DNA of 64,000 nt from Treponema sp. (GTDB lineage Bacteria > Spirochaetota > Spirochaetia > Treponematales > Treponemataceae): NCBI GenBank assembly GCA_017619795.1, contig JAFZRP010000104.1, positions 62,001-126,000 of the forward strand, in the 5' to 3' direction. A program made the translations under genes and the position numbers. Below, piece after piece: positions 35,281-43,288 of this stretch. Below the pieces are notes generated by a model. It worked only from the letters and a program-made list of their open reading frames with translations, was not told where the DNA came from and did no database searches. Each line of letters opens with the position of its first letter. Within the stretch, counting starts at the first letter, position 1.

Positions 35281-35352
35281 GTCTCCTTCGTCTAGTGGTT
35301 AGGACATCGGGTTTTCATCCCGACAACAGCAGTTCAATTCTGCTAGGAGATG
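35281..35352 (+). tRNA. tRNA-Glu (TTC)
   Basis: The acceptor arms GTCTCCT and AGGAGAT pair (one G-U). The anticodon stem TCGGG/CCCGA encloses loop TTTTCAT with anticodon TTC. The T arm has TTCAATT. The 3' CCA is not encoded. Confidence 0.95.
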
Positions 35353-35357
35353 TAACT

Positions 35358-35387
35358 GCCTGCTTTTACTAAGCAGGCTTTTTTTTT
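35358..35387 (+). terminator. Terminator of tRNA-Glu
   Basis: GCCTGCTT and AAGCAGGC arms followed by nine Ts. Confidence 0.9.
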
Positions 35388-35422
35388 GCCTTAGATTGAT
35401 GTGGGAGCCTTGAGGTAACAAA

Positions 35423-37876
35423 ATGAACGTTTCTAAATATTTTTCTGAACAGGCTATTGAATACATGAAAAATGCCATTGTCGAAGCAAACGGTAATGAA
35501 GTGTTTTTTACTGGTCTGATTGATGAAAATATGACGGTTGTTACTGTAAAAGCTGGAAGCAGGGGAAATGAACATACCGTTCCCGTAAACTTTTCCGACG
35601 AAAGAGAATGTAATGTTTTAATTCATAATCACCCGAGTGGAAATCTTACACCTTCTGGAGCAGATTTAGGAGTAGCTTCCCGTGCTTCTGAAAATGCAAA
35701 GGGCTTTTATATTATAAATAATGATGTTACAGATATTTATGTTGTAATTGAACCTATAAAGCCTGTTGCAATAAAAAAGCTCGATAAAGAAGAGTCTGCC
35801 TATTTTATTTCGGATGGGGGGCCTTTATCTAAGCTTTCAGATACCTTTGAAGAGCGTAAGGTTCAGCTGGAGCTTTTGAAAAATATAGTAGAAGCCTTCA
35901 ACGAAGAAAAGCTTGGCATTTATGAAGCTGGAACTGGCGTTGGAAAATCCTTTGCATATCTTATTCCTGCCTTTTTGTGGGCTGTAAATAATAAAGAAAG
36001 AGTAATCGTTTCTACAGGAACAATAAACCTTCAGCAGCAGCTTTGCGATAAGGATATTCCTGCCGTTGAAAATATTCTTGGTGTAAAGGTAAATTATATT
36101 CTGCTTAAAGGCCGACAGAATTATATCTGCAAGCGTCGTCTTTTTGATGCGGCTTCCATGCTCGATTTATTTGAAGAAGAAACGGAAGAAATAAAAAAGC
36201 TTGCGGATTGGGCAGAGGAATCGGGAACTGGAAATAAAAGTGATTTATCGTTTATGCCAAGTGAATCTGCGTGGTCTAAGGTTAATTCCGAAAGCGACGC
36301 CTGTATGGGAATGCGATGTCCTTACAGAAACGAATGTTTTGTAATGCGCGTAAGAAAAGCCGCTGCCGATGCAAACATAATTGTTGTTAATCATCATCTT
36401 TTATTTGCTGATATTCAGTCTAGAATTTCTGGTGCCGGCTTTGATGATGCCGCTGTCCTTCCTCCATATCGTCGGATTGTTTTTGATGAAGCCCACGGAA
36501 TTGAAAATGCCGCCACAAGCTTTTTCAGCGAAAGCTTTAATCGTTTCAAATTAAACAAGCTTATAAATCAGATGTACAGGAAGAGAAAAAACTCTGAATC
36601 CGGACATTTATGTTCTCTCGCAATCCTTTCAAGCAACGAAGAAAAAGCAAGCGAAGCGTATGAGCTTGTTTCCAGAATTAAAAATGCCGTTTTGAATTAT
36701 GAAATTGCTTCAAAAGATCTGCTTGCAAACGAATCTACAAAAAGGCTTTTTGAAGGAACTGCCCGTGATTTTGGTCCTTTCCTTGTTACCGTTGGAGAAT
36801 TGTCGCGTGCTCTCGGTGAGTTTACAGATTTAATCAGAGTTATAATGGATGGAATTGATGATGATGATAAGGAGATTCCATCTTACTGGGAATCCAGGCT
36901 TATTCTGCGCCGACTTGATGAATATGTTCTGCTGCTTAAAAACTTTACAATCTGGGATGAAAAGCGTGAAAATGTTTACTGGATCCAGAAAAAACGACTT
37001 CCTCCACAGATGAACATAGACAACAAGGATTCAGAATATATTGTAATGACAGAAACACCGCTTGATATTTCTTACATTATGAACAAGGGTGTTTTTGAAG
37101 AAATGAAGACCGTTATCTGTACCTCTGCAACGTTAAAAACAGGCAGGGATTTTAGTTACTGGATGCACAGAACCGGCGCCGATTTATGCTACGGAGACAA
37201 GCTTTTATTCGGAGATTATCAGTCGCCGTTCCCATACGAAAAGAACATGCTTTTTGCAGTTACAAGCGATGCGCCGCTCCCAACAGATATAAGCTTTCAG
37301 CAGTATATAGAAATGGCAATTTCAAGACTTGTAGAAGCGGCACATGGAAGAACACTTGTCCTGTTTACATCCTACGAATCCTTAAAAAGTGCGTGCGGTA
37401 CAGTTCGGGCTGTTTTAAAAGAGTTTTCCGGCAGAATTATGAAGCAGGGCGATGATGATAACAGCAAGCTTCTTGAAGCATTCAGACAGGAGAAGGAGAG
37501 TGTACTTTTTGCAACTGATTCGTTCTGGCAGGGAGTTGATATTCCTGGAGAATCACTTTCTCAGGTAATTATTGTAAAGCTGCCGTTCACAGTTCCAAAT
37601 GATCCTGTTTTTGTTGCACGCGCCGAAGCAATTGAGAAACGAGGCGGCAATTCCTTTATGGAGCTTAGTGTTCCTGAGGCGGTAATAAAGTTCAGACAGG
37701 GAATTGGAAGACTCATTAGAAAGTCGGATGATAAAGGTGCGGTTGTTGTTCTTGACCGAAGGATTTACGAAAAAAGATACGGTGCCATTTTTACTTCCTG
37801 CATGCCGGAATGTAAAAAGGTTTACGAGCCTTTAATGGAAGTGGCAGCTCGAATAAACAGGTTTATCTTTGACTAA
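35423..37876 (+). CDS. JAB/MPN metalloprotease-like domain fused to DinG-type helicase
   Basis: Residues 1-115 resemble the JAB/RadC fold with the JAMM zinc motif HNHPSGNLTPSGAD (about 67-80). The rest is a DinG/XPD-family superfamily-2 helicase: Walker A YEAGTGVGKS (about 163-172), iron-sulfur cysteines (about 236, 293, 298 and 304; CMGMRCPYRNEC), the DEAH box (about 354), a CTSATLKTG motif III, and C-terminal ATDSFWQGVDIPGES and QGIGRLIRKSDDKGAVVVLD motifs. DinG enzymes unwind forked and R-loop structures during repair. The fused protease-like or nuclease-associated JAB domain is unusual. Monocistronic, with a good Shine-Dalgarno (GAGG). Confidence 0.88.
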   Translation: MNVSKYFSEQAIEYMKNAIVEANGNEVFFTGLIDENMTVVTVKAGSRGNEHTVPVNFSDERECNVLIHNHPSGNLTPSGADLGVASRASENAKGFYIINNDVTDIYVVIEPIKPVAIKKLDKEESAYFISDGGPLSKLSDTFEERKVQLELLKNIVEAFNEEKLGIYEAGTGVGKSFAYLIPAFLWAVNNKERVIVSTGTINLQQQLCDKDIPAVENILGVKVNYILLKGRQNYICKRRLFDAASMLDLFEEETEEIKKLADWAEESGTGNKSDLSFMPSESAWSKVNSESDACMGMRCPYRNECFVMRVRKAAADANIIVVNHHLLFADIQSRISGAGFDDAAVLPPYRRIVFDEAHGIENAATSFFSESFNRFKLNKLINQMYRKRKNSESGHLCSLAILSSNEEKASEAYELVSRIKNAVLNYEIASKDLLANESTKRLFEGTARDFGPFLVTVGELSRALGEFTDLIRVIMDGIDDDDKEIPSYWESRLILRRLDEYVLLLKNFTIWDEKRENVYWIQKKRLPPQMNIDNKDSEYIVMTETPLDISYIMNKGVFEEMKTVICTSATLKTGRDFSYWMHRTGADLCYGDKLLFGDYQSPFPYEKNMLFAVTSDAPLPTDISFQQYIEMAISRLVEAAHGRTLVLFTSYESLKSACGTVRAVLKEFSGRIMKQGDDDNSKLLEAFRQEKESVLFATDSFWQGVDIPGESLSQVIIVKLPFTVPNDPVFVARAEAIEKRGGNSFMELSVPEAVIKFRQGIGRLIRKSDDKGAVVVLDRRIYEKRYGAIFTSCMPECKKVYEPLMEVAARINRFIFD

Positions 37877-37902
37877 TTGTGTTTAGTTGTGAAATTGCTT
37901 TG

Positions 37903-37944
37903 ATTAATAAAAAAAACCGTATGGCTCATGATACCACACGGTTT
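37903..37944 (-). terminator. Terminator of the small zinc-ribbon gene
   Basis: AAACCGT(a)TGG and CCA(c)ACGGTTT arms. The T run is on the minus strand, 20 bases past the stop at 37966. Confidence 0.8.
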
Positions 37945-37965
37945 CTTTATGCTTCTAAGAATCTA

Positions 37966-38139
37966 TTATTTGAAATCCTTAGGGCGTCTTTCAACACGTT
38001 TACATTTCTGGCATTCTGCCTGATTTCTAAGTCTGCCATTTTCAATCATTGTTTTCATTATGATTTCGCCACCACAATCAGGGCAAATGAATTTTTGTGT
38101 TGCAACAGTAGTACGAGAGTTTTTACTAGCTCCAGCCAT
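37966..38139 (-). CDS. 57-residue zinc-ribbon protein
   Basis: A small basic protein with CPDCGG at residues 19-24 and CQKCKR at 43-48, a clear two-knuckle zinc ribbon. The N-terminus is Ser/Thr/Arg rich (MAGASKNSRTT) and the C-terminus ends RRPKDFK. It has every sign of a real gene: an ideal Shine-Dalgarno (GGAGG, 8 bases before ATG), a consensus promoter and its own terminator. The size and charge suggest a ribosome-associated or nucleic-acid-binding role, but I do not recognise the family. It is antisense to nothing and lies between the helicase and rpsT. Confidence 0.8.
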   Translation of the reverse strand: MAGASKNSRTTVATQKFICPDCGGEIIMKTMIENGRLRNQAECQKCKRVERRPKDFK

Positions 38140-38171
38140 ATTGTGCCTCCGTTCGAATATTCGTAGAATAT

Positions 38172-38200
38172 ATAATAATGATATAATATCTTTGTGTCAA
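38172..38200 (-). promoter_or_regulatory. Promoter of the zinc-ribbon gene
   Basis: On the minus strand TTGACA (38195-38200), a 17-base spacer and TATTAT (38172-38177). Full consensus -35. Confidence 0.8.
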
Positions 38201-38238
38201 GGTTACAAATCCGCCTTTCCACAATCTGAATTATACAT

Positions 38239-38267
38239 TTGACATAAAAGGTTGATTTTGGTATTAT
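38239..38267 (+). promoter_or_regulatory. rpsT promoter
   Basis: TTGACA (38239-38244), a 17-base spacer and TATTAT (38262-38267). Confidence 0.85.
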
Positions 38268-38306
38268 ATTCGTTAGTTAACTAAATATTTTTTTGGGGGT
38301 CTCCAA

Positions 38307-38579
38307 TTGGCTAAAACTTCTGCAGAAAAACGACACGCTCAGAGCGAAGTTCGCAGACTTCATAACAAAGCTATTAAAAGCACATGCAGGACTTATGCAA
38401 AACAGTTTGTAGAAGCTGTTCAGGCAAAGGATCAGAAACTTGCTGAAGAAAAATACAGACAGCTTCAGAAAGAACTTGATAGTGCTCGCAGTAAGGGCGT
38501 ATTGAAGAGAAATGCAGTTTCTCGCAAAAAGTCAAGAATGATGAATCTTTACAATGCTACATTCGGTGCAGCAAAATAA
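38307..38579 (+). CDS. rpsT: 30S ribosomal protein S20
   Basis: A 90-residue basic helical protein with the S20 signature (MAKTSAEKRHAQSEVRRLHNK; near the end KGVLKRNAVSRKKSRM). S20 binds 16S rRNA early in 30S assembly. The start codon is TTG at 38307, with a G-rich stretch (GGGGGT) upstream as ribosome-binding site; a rare start codon on rpsT is also known in E. coli. It has its own promoter and terminator. Confidence 0.95.
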   Translation: MAKTSAEKRHAQSEVRRLHNKAIKSTCRTYAKQFVEAVQAKDQKLAEEKYRQLQKELDSARSKGVLKRNAVSRKKSRMMNLYNATFGAAK

Positions 38580-38606
38580 CTTTTCTCAAGAGAAACTTTT
38601 TGGAAT

Positions 38607-38639
38607 CCAGTTGGAGCAAGTCTTCAACTGGTTTTTTTT
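38607..38639 (+). terminator. Terminator of rpsT
   Basis: CCAGTTG and CAACTGG arms followed by eight Ts. Confidence 0.88.
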
Positions 38640-38669
38640 AAATAATATAAAGTTTGTGTAAAGGTTTTA

Positions 38670-38993
38670 ATGAAAAAAAATGTTACAAAGAATGATCTGG
38701 TCGATTCAATCGCTAAAAATGTAGATTGCGAAAGAAAGGTCATTCAGGCAGTAGTAGATTCGTTCCTGGAAGAAGTAAAGCATTCCTTGTCTAAAGGCAA
38801 TACAATAGAGCTCAGGGGCTTTGGTACATTTTCAAATAAGCTAAGGAACGGCAGAATATCGGCAAGAAATCCTAAAACCGGTGAGAAAATTACAGAGCCT
38901 ATTGCTCCACATTATGTTGCAGCGTTCAAATCTGGAAAAGAGCTTTCTGAGGCTTTGTCAAAGCTGAAAGTGACTGCTGATGAAAAAAAATAA
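38670..38993 (+). CDS. HU/IHF-family DNA-binding protein
   Basis: A 107-residue DNA-bending protein. Visible signatures: TKNDLVDSIA at the N-terminus, ELRGFGTFSNKLR (about 50-62) and the DNA-arm segment GRISARNPKTGEKI. The C-terminal tail (ELSEALSKLKVTADEKK) is longer than in E. coli HU. Its end overlaps lnt by 14 bases, so the two are translated together. Confidence 0.92.
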   Translation: MKKNVTKNDLVDSIAKNVDCERKVIQAVVDSFLEEVKHSLSKGNTIELRGFGTFSNKLRNGRISARNPKTGEKITEPIAPHYVAAFKSGKELSEALSKLKVTADEKK

Positions 38994-40755
38994 CAAAGCC
39001 CGCACTAAACGCGCGAAATCAAAAGACAGTGTTTTCATCATCTTCTGTTTTATTACGGCAGTTCTTCTGTTTGTCCTGTCTAATCCTAATTTTTTAATCA
39101 CAAAAGGAATAAGTATACTCGGCTGGTTTATTTATTTACCGGTTCTTTTAATAGTCCGAAAATCTCGTTTAAGAACTGTGTGGCTTACAGGCGGCTTGTA
39201 TGGTGCACTTTCGTATTTTCTTCTTGCGTACTGGCTTAAGAATTACGATCCGTTCTGTCTTTATCCTGTTTTAATATTTTATTTTGTTGCACTTGCCTTG
39301 CTTTTCCTGCTTTTAAAGCTTACAGATATGCTTTTTGTCCGCGATGCCTGGATAATCCAGTGGCTCATTATCTGTGCGTATGAGTATCTTAAGACAATAG
39401 GCTTTTTAGGCTTCAGTTATGGTGTTACGGCATACACCCAGTGGAATCATCCTGCGATAATTCAGGTGAGCAGTCTTATTGGTGTTTATGGTTTTAATCT
39501 TCTTGTGATTTTTCCATCGTGTGTAATCTATGCGATTTTCCGAAAGCTTAAGGAACGTAAGCAGATTATTTATATGATGGAAACAGACAATAACTTTTAT
39601 GAGTGTAAAACTCATGTAAATTATGTTTCTGAATATGATAAAAAGCTGAAACAGCTTGGGCTTAAGCTTACTATGTTTGGGGCAGCAGTCTGGGTTTGTG
39701 TGTTTGTCATCATCATCATCTACGGGAAAACTGTAATTAAAAGAGAAGGGGCTTTAATTGGCGGAAATACAAGTGGAAACACGGGCAGTAATGGAAAAGC
39801 TGTAAAAATTGCATTGATTCAGAATAACGAAGATCCTTTTGAAGACGGCGTAAACGTTTACAGAAAAAATATCCAGAAGCTTATGGCACTTACAGATAAT
39901 GCTCTTGAGCTTACGCCAGATATTGATTTTGTTGTTTGGCCGGAGACTGCGGTTGTTCCTTCAATTGAGTATCAGTATTATACGCACAAGGATGAAAGCC
40001 GCTTTAAGCTTGTAAAATCGCTGCTTGAATATATAGACTCAAGAAATCCAGTTTTTGTTATTGGAAATGGTGTGAAGTCGCTTGATAAGGAGAGTGGTAA
40101 ACCTGTTGAAAAGTATAATTCCGCTCTTGTGTTTACTCCTGGAAAAAATGTGCTTCCGCCGCATCCGGAGGTTTATAATAAGATTCATCTTGTTCCGGTG
40201 AGCGAATATTTCCCGTATGAAGAATATTTTCCGCGATTAAGCAGTCTGATTATGAAGCACGAAACAAACATGTGGACTCCTGGCAGCGAATATACAGTTT
40301 TTACAAAGGATTCATTTAATTATTCTGCATTGGTTTGCTTTGAAGACACCTTTACAGATATTGCAAGAAAAATGTATTTGAATGGTTCGCGCTGCTTTAT
40401 CAACCTTTCTAACGACAGCTGGTCCAAAAGTGAAGCGTGCCAGTATCAGCATCTTGCAAATGCGGTGTTCCGTTCTGTAGAAAACAGAGTGCCTTCCGTT
40501 AGAAGTACAGCTTCGGGCCAGTCGTGCATAATAAACCAGTTTGGGCAGATAGAAAAAATGGCGCCATCGTTCTGCGAAACATATATAGTAGGCGAGGTAC
40601 CTGTAATAAGCTCTGATAGAAAAGCAACGCTTTATACAAGATATGGAGACGTGTTCGGTTATGGAGCAGTGTTCCTTGCTTTAGCGTTGTTGATAATGCG
40701 TCTGATAATTGTTATAATTATCGCAATAAAGAATAAAATAAAATCAAAGAAATAG
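38980..40755 (+). CDS. lnt: Apolipoprotein N-acyltransferase
   Basis: Lnt adds the third acyl chain to lipoproteins at the inner membrane. Several N-terminal membrane helices (about 20-185 and 220-245) precede the nitrilase-like domain (about 270-550), with one more helix near the C-terminus. The triad is visible: Glu in WPETAV (about 321), Lys in YNKIHLVP (about 401) and Cys in LVCFEDT (about 453). At 591 residues it is longer than the roughly 510-residue E. coli enzyme, mainly through a charged insertion around 190-225 and a Gly/Asn/Ser linker near 260. It ends directly before the bactofilin gene. Confidence 0.92.
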   Translation: MKKNNKARTKRAKSKDSVFIIFCFITAVLLFVLSNPNFLITKGISILGWFIYLPVLLIVRKSRLRTVWLTGGLYGALSYFLLAYWLKNYDPFCLYPVLIFYFVALALLFLLLKLTDMLFVRDAWIIQWLIICAYEYLKTIGFLGFSYGVTAYTQWNHPAIIQVSSLIGVYGFNLLVIFPSCVIYAIFRKLKERKQIIYMMETDNNFYECKTHVNYVSEYDKKLKQLGLKLTMFGAAVWVCVFVIIIIYGKTVIKREGALIGGNTSGNTGSNGKAVKIALIQNNEDPFEDGVNVYRKNIQKLMALTDNALELTPDIDFVVWPETAVVPSIEYQYYTHKDESRFKLVKSLLEYIDSRNPVFVIGNGVKSLDKESGKPVEKYNSALVFTPGKNVLPPHPEVYNKIHLVPVSEYFPYEEYFPRLSSLIMKHETNMWTPGSEYTVFTKDSFNYSALVCFEDTFTDIARKMYLNGSRCFINLSNDSWSKSEACQYQHLANAVFRSVENRVPSVRSTASGQSCIINQFGQIEKMAPSFCETYIVGEVPVISSDRKATLYTRYGDVFGYGAVFLALALLIMRLIIVIIIAIKNKIKSKK

Positions 40756-40764
40756 GTGTTAGTT

Positions 40765-41193
40765 ATGCCCGAAAAAGCTGATAAAGAAAAGAAAAATACA
40801 ACAACCTTTGGTTCAGAAACTGAGTTTGACGGTGTTCTCGAGTTTAAGGACAAGCTTATAATTACCGGAAAGTTTACCGGTAAAATCAACGCACCTACTG
40901 GAAATCTTGAAATTGCTAAAAACGCAACCTGTAATGTAGAAAACATTACGGCTTCTTCTATTGTTGTTTCCGGAACTGTAAAGGGAAATATGAATGCTTC
41001 TGAGAGAGTAGAAATCTGTTCTGGAAGCATTGTTGAAAGCGATATAACAACTGCAAGAATCAGAATTGCAAACAATGTAGATTTTAACGGACAGGTTTCT
41101 ATGCTTGAAAAAGAGCCTGAAGTAAATCTGTTCTCTGTTGCTTCTTCTGAGTTTAAGCAGGCAATGATAATCCACTCAGACGTTATAAAATAA
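40765..41193 (+). CDS. Bactofilin (polymer-forming cytoskeletal protein)
   Basis: A 142-residue protein with a short charged N-terminus and a right-handed beta-helix core (about 20-120) of short repeating strands (GVLEFKDKLIITGKFTGKINAPTGNLEIAKNATCN, given in parts as DGVLEFKDKLII and GKINAPTGNLEIAK). Bactofilins form nucleotide-free filaments that position peptidoglycan enzymes and shape spirochaete cells. ATG 40765 with TAGGTG upstream is preferred to the GTG at 40756 that abuts the lnt stop. Probably transcribed with lnt. Confidence 0.88.
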   Translation: MPEKADKEKKNTTTFGSETEFDGVLEFKDKLIITGKFTGKINAPTGNLEIAKNATCNVENITASSIVVSGTVKGNMNASERVEICSGSIVESDITTARIRIANNVDFNGQVSMLEKEPEVNLFSVASSEFKQAMIIHSDVIK

Positions 41194-41233
41194 TCTTAAA
41201 CGTAACTCCACAAAAAAACATTTCTCTACAAAC

Positions 41234-41260
41234 AAATGTTCCTTCGCAAACATTTTTTTC
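41234..41260 (+). terminator. Possible weak terminator after the bactofilin gene
   Basis: AAATGTT and AACATTT arms with an 8-base loop, followed by Ts; AT-rich and weak. A further AACATTT copy upstream can compete for the same arm. Confidence 0.35.
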
Positions 41261-41288
41261 TTGACAATTGCGTATTATGGTTTATGAT
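41261..41288 (+). promoter_or_regulatory. Promoter of the sugar ABC operon
   Basis: TTGACA (41261-41266), a 16-base spacer and TATGAT (41283-41288). The expected start site is at about 41295, the first base of the 8-bp repeat array. Confidence 0.75.
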
Positions 41289-41294
41289 AAAAAT

Positions 41295-41382
41295 ATGCAA
41301 GTCAACTAGTATGCAAGTATACGAGTACACAAGTAAACTTGTATGAAAGTATGCAGGTGTACAAGTATATCTGTTGCGGAGT
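41295..41382 (+). repeat. Eleven phased 8-bp units in the ABC-operon leader
   Basis: Eleven consecutive octamers all end in GT: ATGCAAGT, CAACTAGT, ATGCAAGT, ATACGAGT, ACACAAGT, AAACTTGT, ATGAAAGT, ATGCAGGT, GTACAAGT, ATATCTGT, TGCGGAGT. A working consensus is ATRCAAGT. The array starts at the predicted transcription start and ends 6 bases before the permease ATG. Part of it (41329-41342) forms the palindrome ACAAGT-AA-ACTTGT, which resembles GntR-family operators. It also encodes very short upstream frames that begin with ATG. Confidence 0.75.
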
Positions 41383-41388
41383 CAAAAA

Positions 41389-42309
41389 ATGTCATTAAAA
41401 TCTGTAGAGTTTAAAAGATACATGCGGCGGAACTGGCAGTATTATGTGCTGCTTTTAATTCCGGTAATTTACTACATCATCTTCCGCTATATTCCAATGG
41501 CAGGAAACATTATTGCGTTCAGGCGTTATAGGGCAGGACACAGTATTTTTGGAGATGAATGGAGCGGCTTAAAATATTTTAAGCAGTTTATCGGCGATAA
41601 AACGTTCTGGCGTGCATTCAGAAATACACTTTCTCTTAACGTAATTTATCTTCTTTTCCGATTCCCGCTTACACTTATTTTTGCACTTCTCCTGAACGAA
41701 ATACACAATATTCATTGGAAAAAGTTTGTTCAGACCGTTTCATATCTTCCGCACTTCATCTCAATGGTAATTGTTACCGGTATGATTCGCGAAGTTCTTT
41801 CTACGCATGGACCAATAAACGCAATCATCAAAAATCTGACAGGTGGAACAATATCGTTTATCGCTCTTCCTGAATGGTTTACTTCAATATTCGTTGTTTC
41901 AGGAATCTGGCAGAGTTTGGGTTGGGGTACAATCCTTTATCTTGCAGCAATTTCTAATATAAATCCTTCGCTTTATGAGGCAGCCGAGGTAGACGGTGCT
42001 AATCATTTTCAGCGCGTATGGCACGTAACAATTCCGTGTATTCTGCCAACAATTACAACGCTTCTTATTCTTGATATTGGTGGTTTGATTGGTTCTGGCG
42101 GCGCCTTTGAAAAGGTATTCCTTTTGTATAATCCAATGACTTACGAAAAAGCTGATATTATTTCTACCTTTGTATTCCGTATGGGTCTTGGTTCCGGTAA
42201 CTACAGTTATGCAACTGCAGTCAATTTGTTTGAAGGGCTTTTAAACCTTATCCTGCTTTCTGTGGCTAATCTTACGTCTAAGAAAGTTTCTGGTTCAAGC
42301 TTGTGGTAG
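41389..42309 (+). CDS. Sugar ABC transporter permease (LplB/YtcP type), first subunit
   Basis: A 306-residue permease with six membrane helices and the inner-membrane coupling loop EAAEVDGANHFQRVWHVTIP (about 200-220). The N-terminal RNWQYYVLLLIPVIYYIIFRYIPMAG pattern is typical of the LplB family, which imports complex oligosaccharides. ATG 41389 with a GGAG at 41378-41381 is preferred to an in-frame TTG upstream. It is the first gene of a three-gene importer operon that lacks an ATPase, which must be supplied in trans by an MsmX-like protein. Confidence 0.9.
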   Translation: MSLKSVEFKRYMRRNWQYYVLLLIPVIYYIIFRYIPMAGNIIAFRRYRAGHSIFGDEWSGLKYFKQFIGDKTFWRAFRNTLSLNVIYLLFRFPLTLIFALLLNEIHNIHWKKFVQTVSYLPHFISMVIVTGMIREVLSTHGPINAIIKNLTGGTISFIALPEWFTSIFVVSGIWQSLGWGTILYLAAISNINPSLYEAAEVDGANHFQRVWHVTIPCILPTITTLLILDIGGLIGSGGAFEKVFLLYNPMTYEKADIISTFVFRMGLGSGNYSYATAVNLFEGLLNLILLSVANLTSKKVSGSSLW

Positions 42310-42329
42310 GCAGCAGGGAGAAGATGACG

Positions 42330-43250
42330 ATGAAAGCTAAAAATGAATTATTAAGCAGTTACACAAGCAGCGGGGTAAAGGTACGCGAATCTGCAGGCTA
42401 CATTGTTTTTAAGTTTATTAATACAGTGATAATGATTCTTGTTTGTATTGCAACGCTGTATCCGTTTTTGTATCTGGTTGCACAATCCTTTTCTTCCGAG
42501 CAGGCAATTATGCAGGGAAAAGTTGGAATTATTCCTGTAGAGTTTAATTTTTCCACTTACGTTTCTGTGCTTGCAAAGGGCGATTTTTTAATGAGCTATA
42601 AAAATACGCTTATTTATTCTGTGCTTGGAACAGTACTCGCAATTATATTAAGCAGCTGTATTGCGTATCCGCTTTCTAGAAAAAACTTAAAGGGCGGAAA
42701 AGTTATCTTAAAGCTCATAATCTTTACAATGTATTTTGGCGGCGGTTTGATTCCAAACTACATTCTTATGCAGAGAATGCATCTTATAAACAAGGTTGCA
42801 GGCTTTTTAATTCCATCCTTGCTCAGCACTTACTACATCATCCTTATGAAATCCTTTTTTGAAGGAACTCCGCATGAGCTGGAAGAGGCTGCCGAAATTG
42901 ACGGCCTTAGCCCGATTGGTGTTTTTATAAGAATTGTGTTCCCGCTTTCCATGCCAATTATTGCAACAATGATTCTTTTTAATGCAGTTGGTTACTGGAA
43001 CAACTGGTACAGTGCCTTCCTTTATCTTGATAAAAAGGAAATGTGGCCGGTTGCATACTATCTGCGAACTATTATTACAGGTGCTTCAACCTCTGCGGAT
43101 CCTGGCGAAGTAAATGCCGAAAAGATGCAGATTGCGGCAAACATAAAATCGTGCTCAATGGTGCTTATGGCTCTACCAATTATTTGCGTGTACCCGTTCA
43201 TACAAAAGTATTATGTACAGGGAATGATGCTTGGTGGAGTAAAAGAATAG
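42330..43250 (+). CDS. Sugar ABC transporter permease (LplC/YtcP type), second subunit
   Basis: A permease of about 306 residues that pairs with the upstream one. Six helices and the coupling loop EAAEIDGLSPIGVFIRIVFP are visible; the FNAVGYWNNWYSAFLYL segment is typical of this family. GGGAG (42316-42320) supports ATG 42330; ATG 42324 is too close to it, and the GTG at 42303 overlaps the previous gene. Expected substrate: a plant-derived oligosaccharide, by family only. Confidence 0.88.
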   Translation: MKAKNELLSSYTSSGVKVRESAGYIVFKFINTVIMILVCIATLYPFLYLVAQSFSSEQAIMQGKVGIIPVEFNFSTYVSVLAKGDFLMSYKNTLIYSVLGTVLAIILSSCIAYPLSRKNLKGGKVILKLIIFTMYFGGGLIPNYILMQRMHLINKVAGFLIPSLLSTYYIILMKSFFEGTPHELEEAAEIDGLSPIGVFIRIVFPLSMPIIATMILFNAVGYWNNWYSAFLYLDKKEMWPVAYYLRTIITGASTSADPGEVNAEKMQIAANIKSCSMVLMALPIICVYPFIQKYYVQGMMLGGVKE

Positions 43251-43288
43251 AAAAAAAAATCATAGAAAAAGATTAGGAGGAAAAATCT

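Noticed and set aside
41295..41382. Repeat array as CRISPR
   Set aside because: Units are 8 bases with no spacers, lie in a leader, and no cas genes are present.
41374..41388. TTG 41374 as the start of the first permease
   Set aside because: It lies inside the last repeat unit and its Shine-Dalgarno would be absent; ATG 41389 has GGAG at the right distance.
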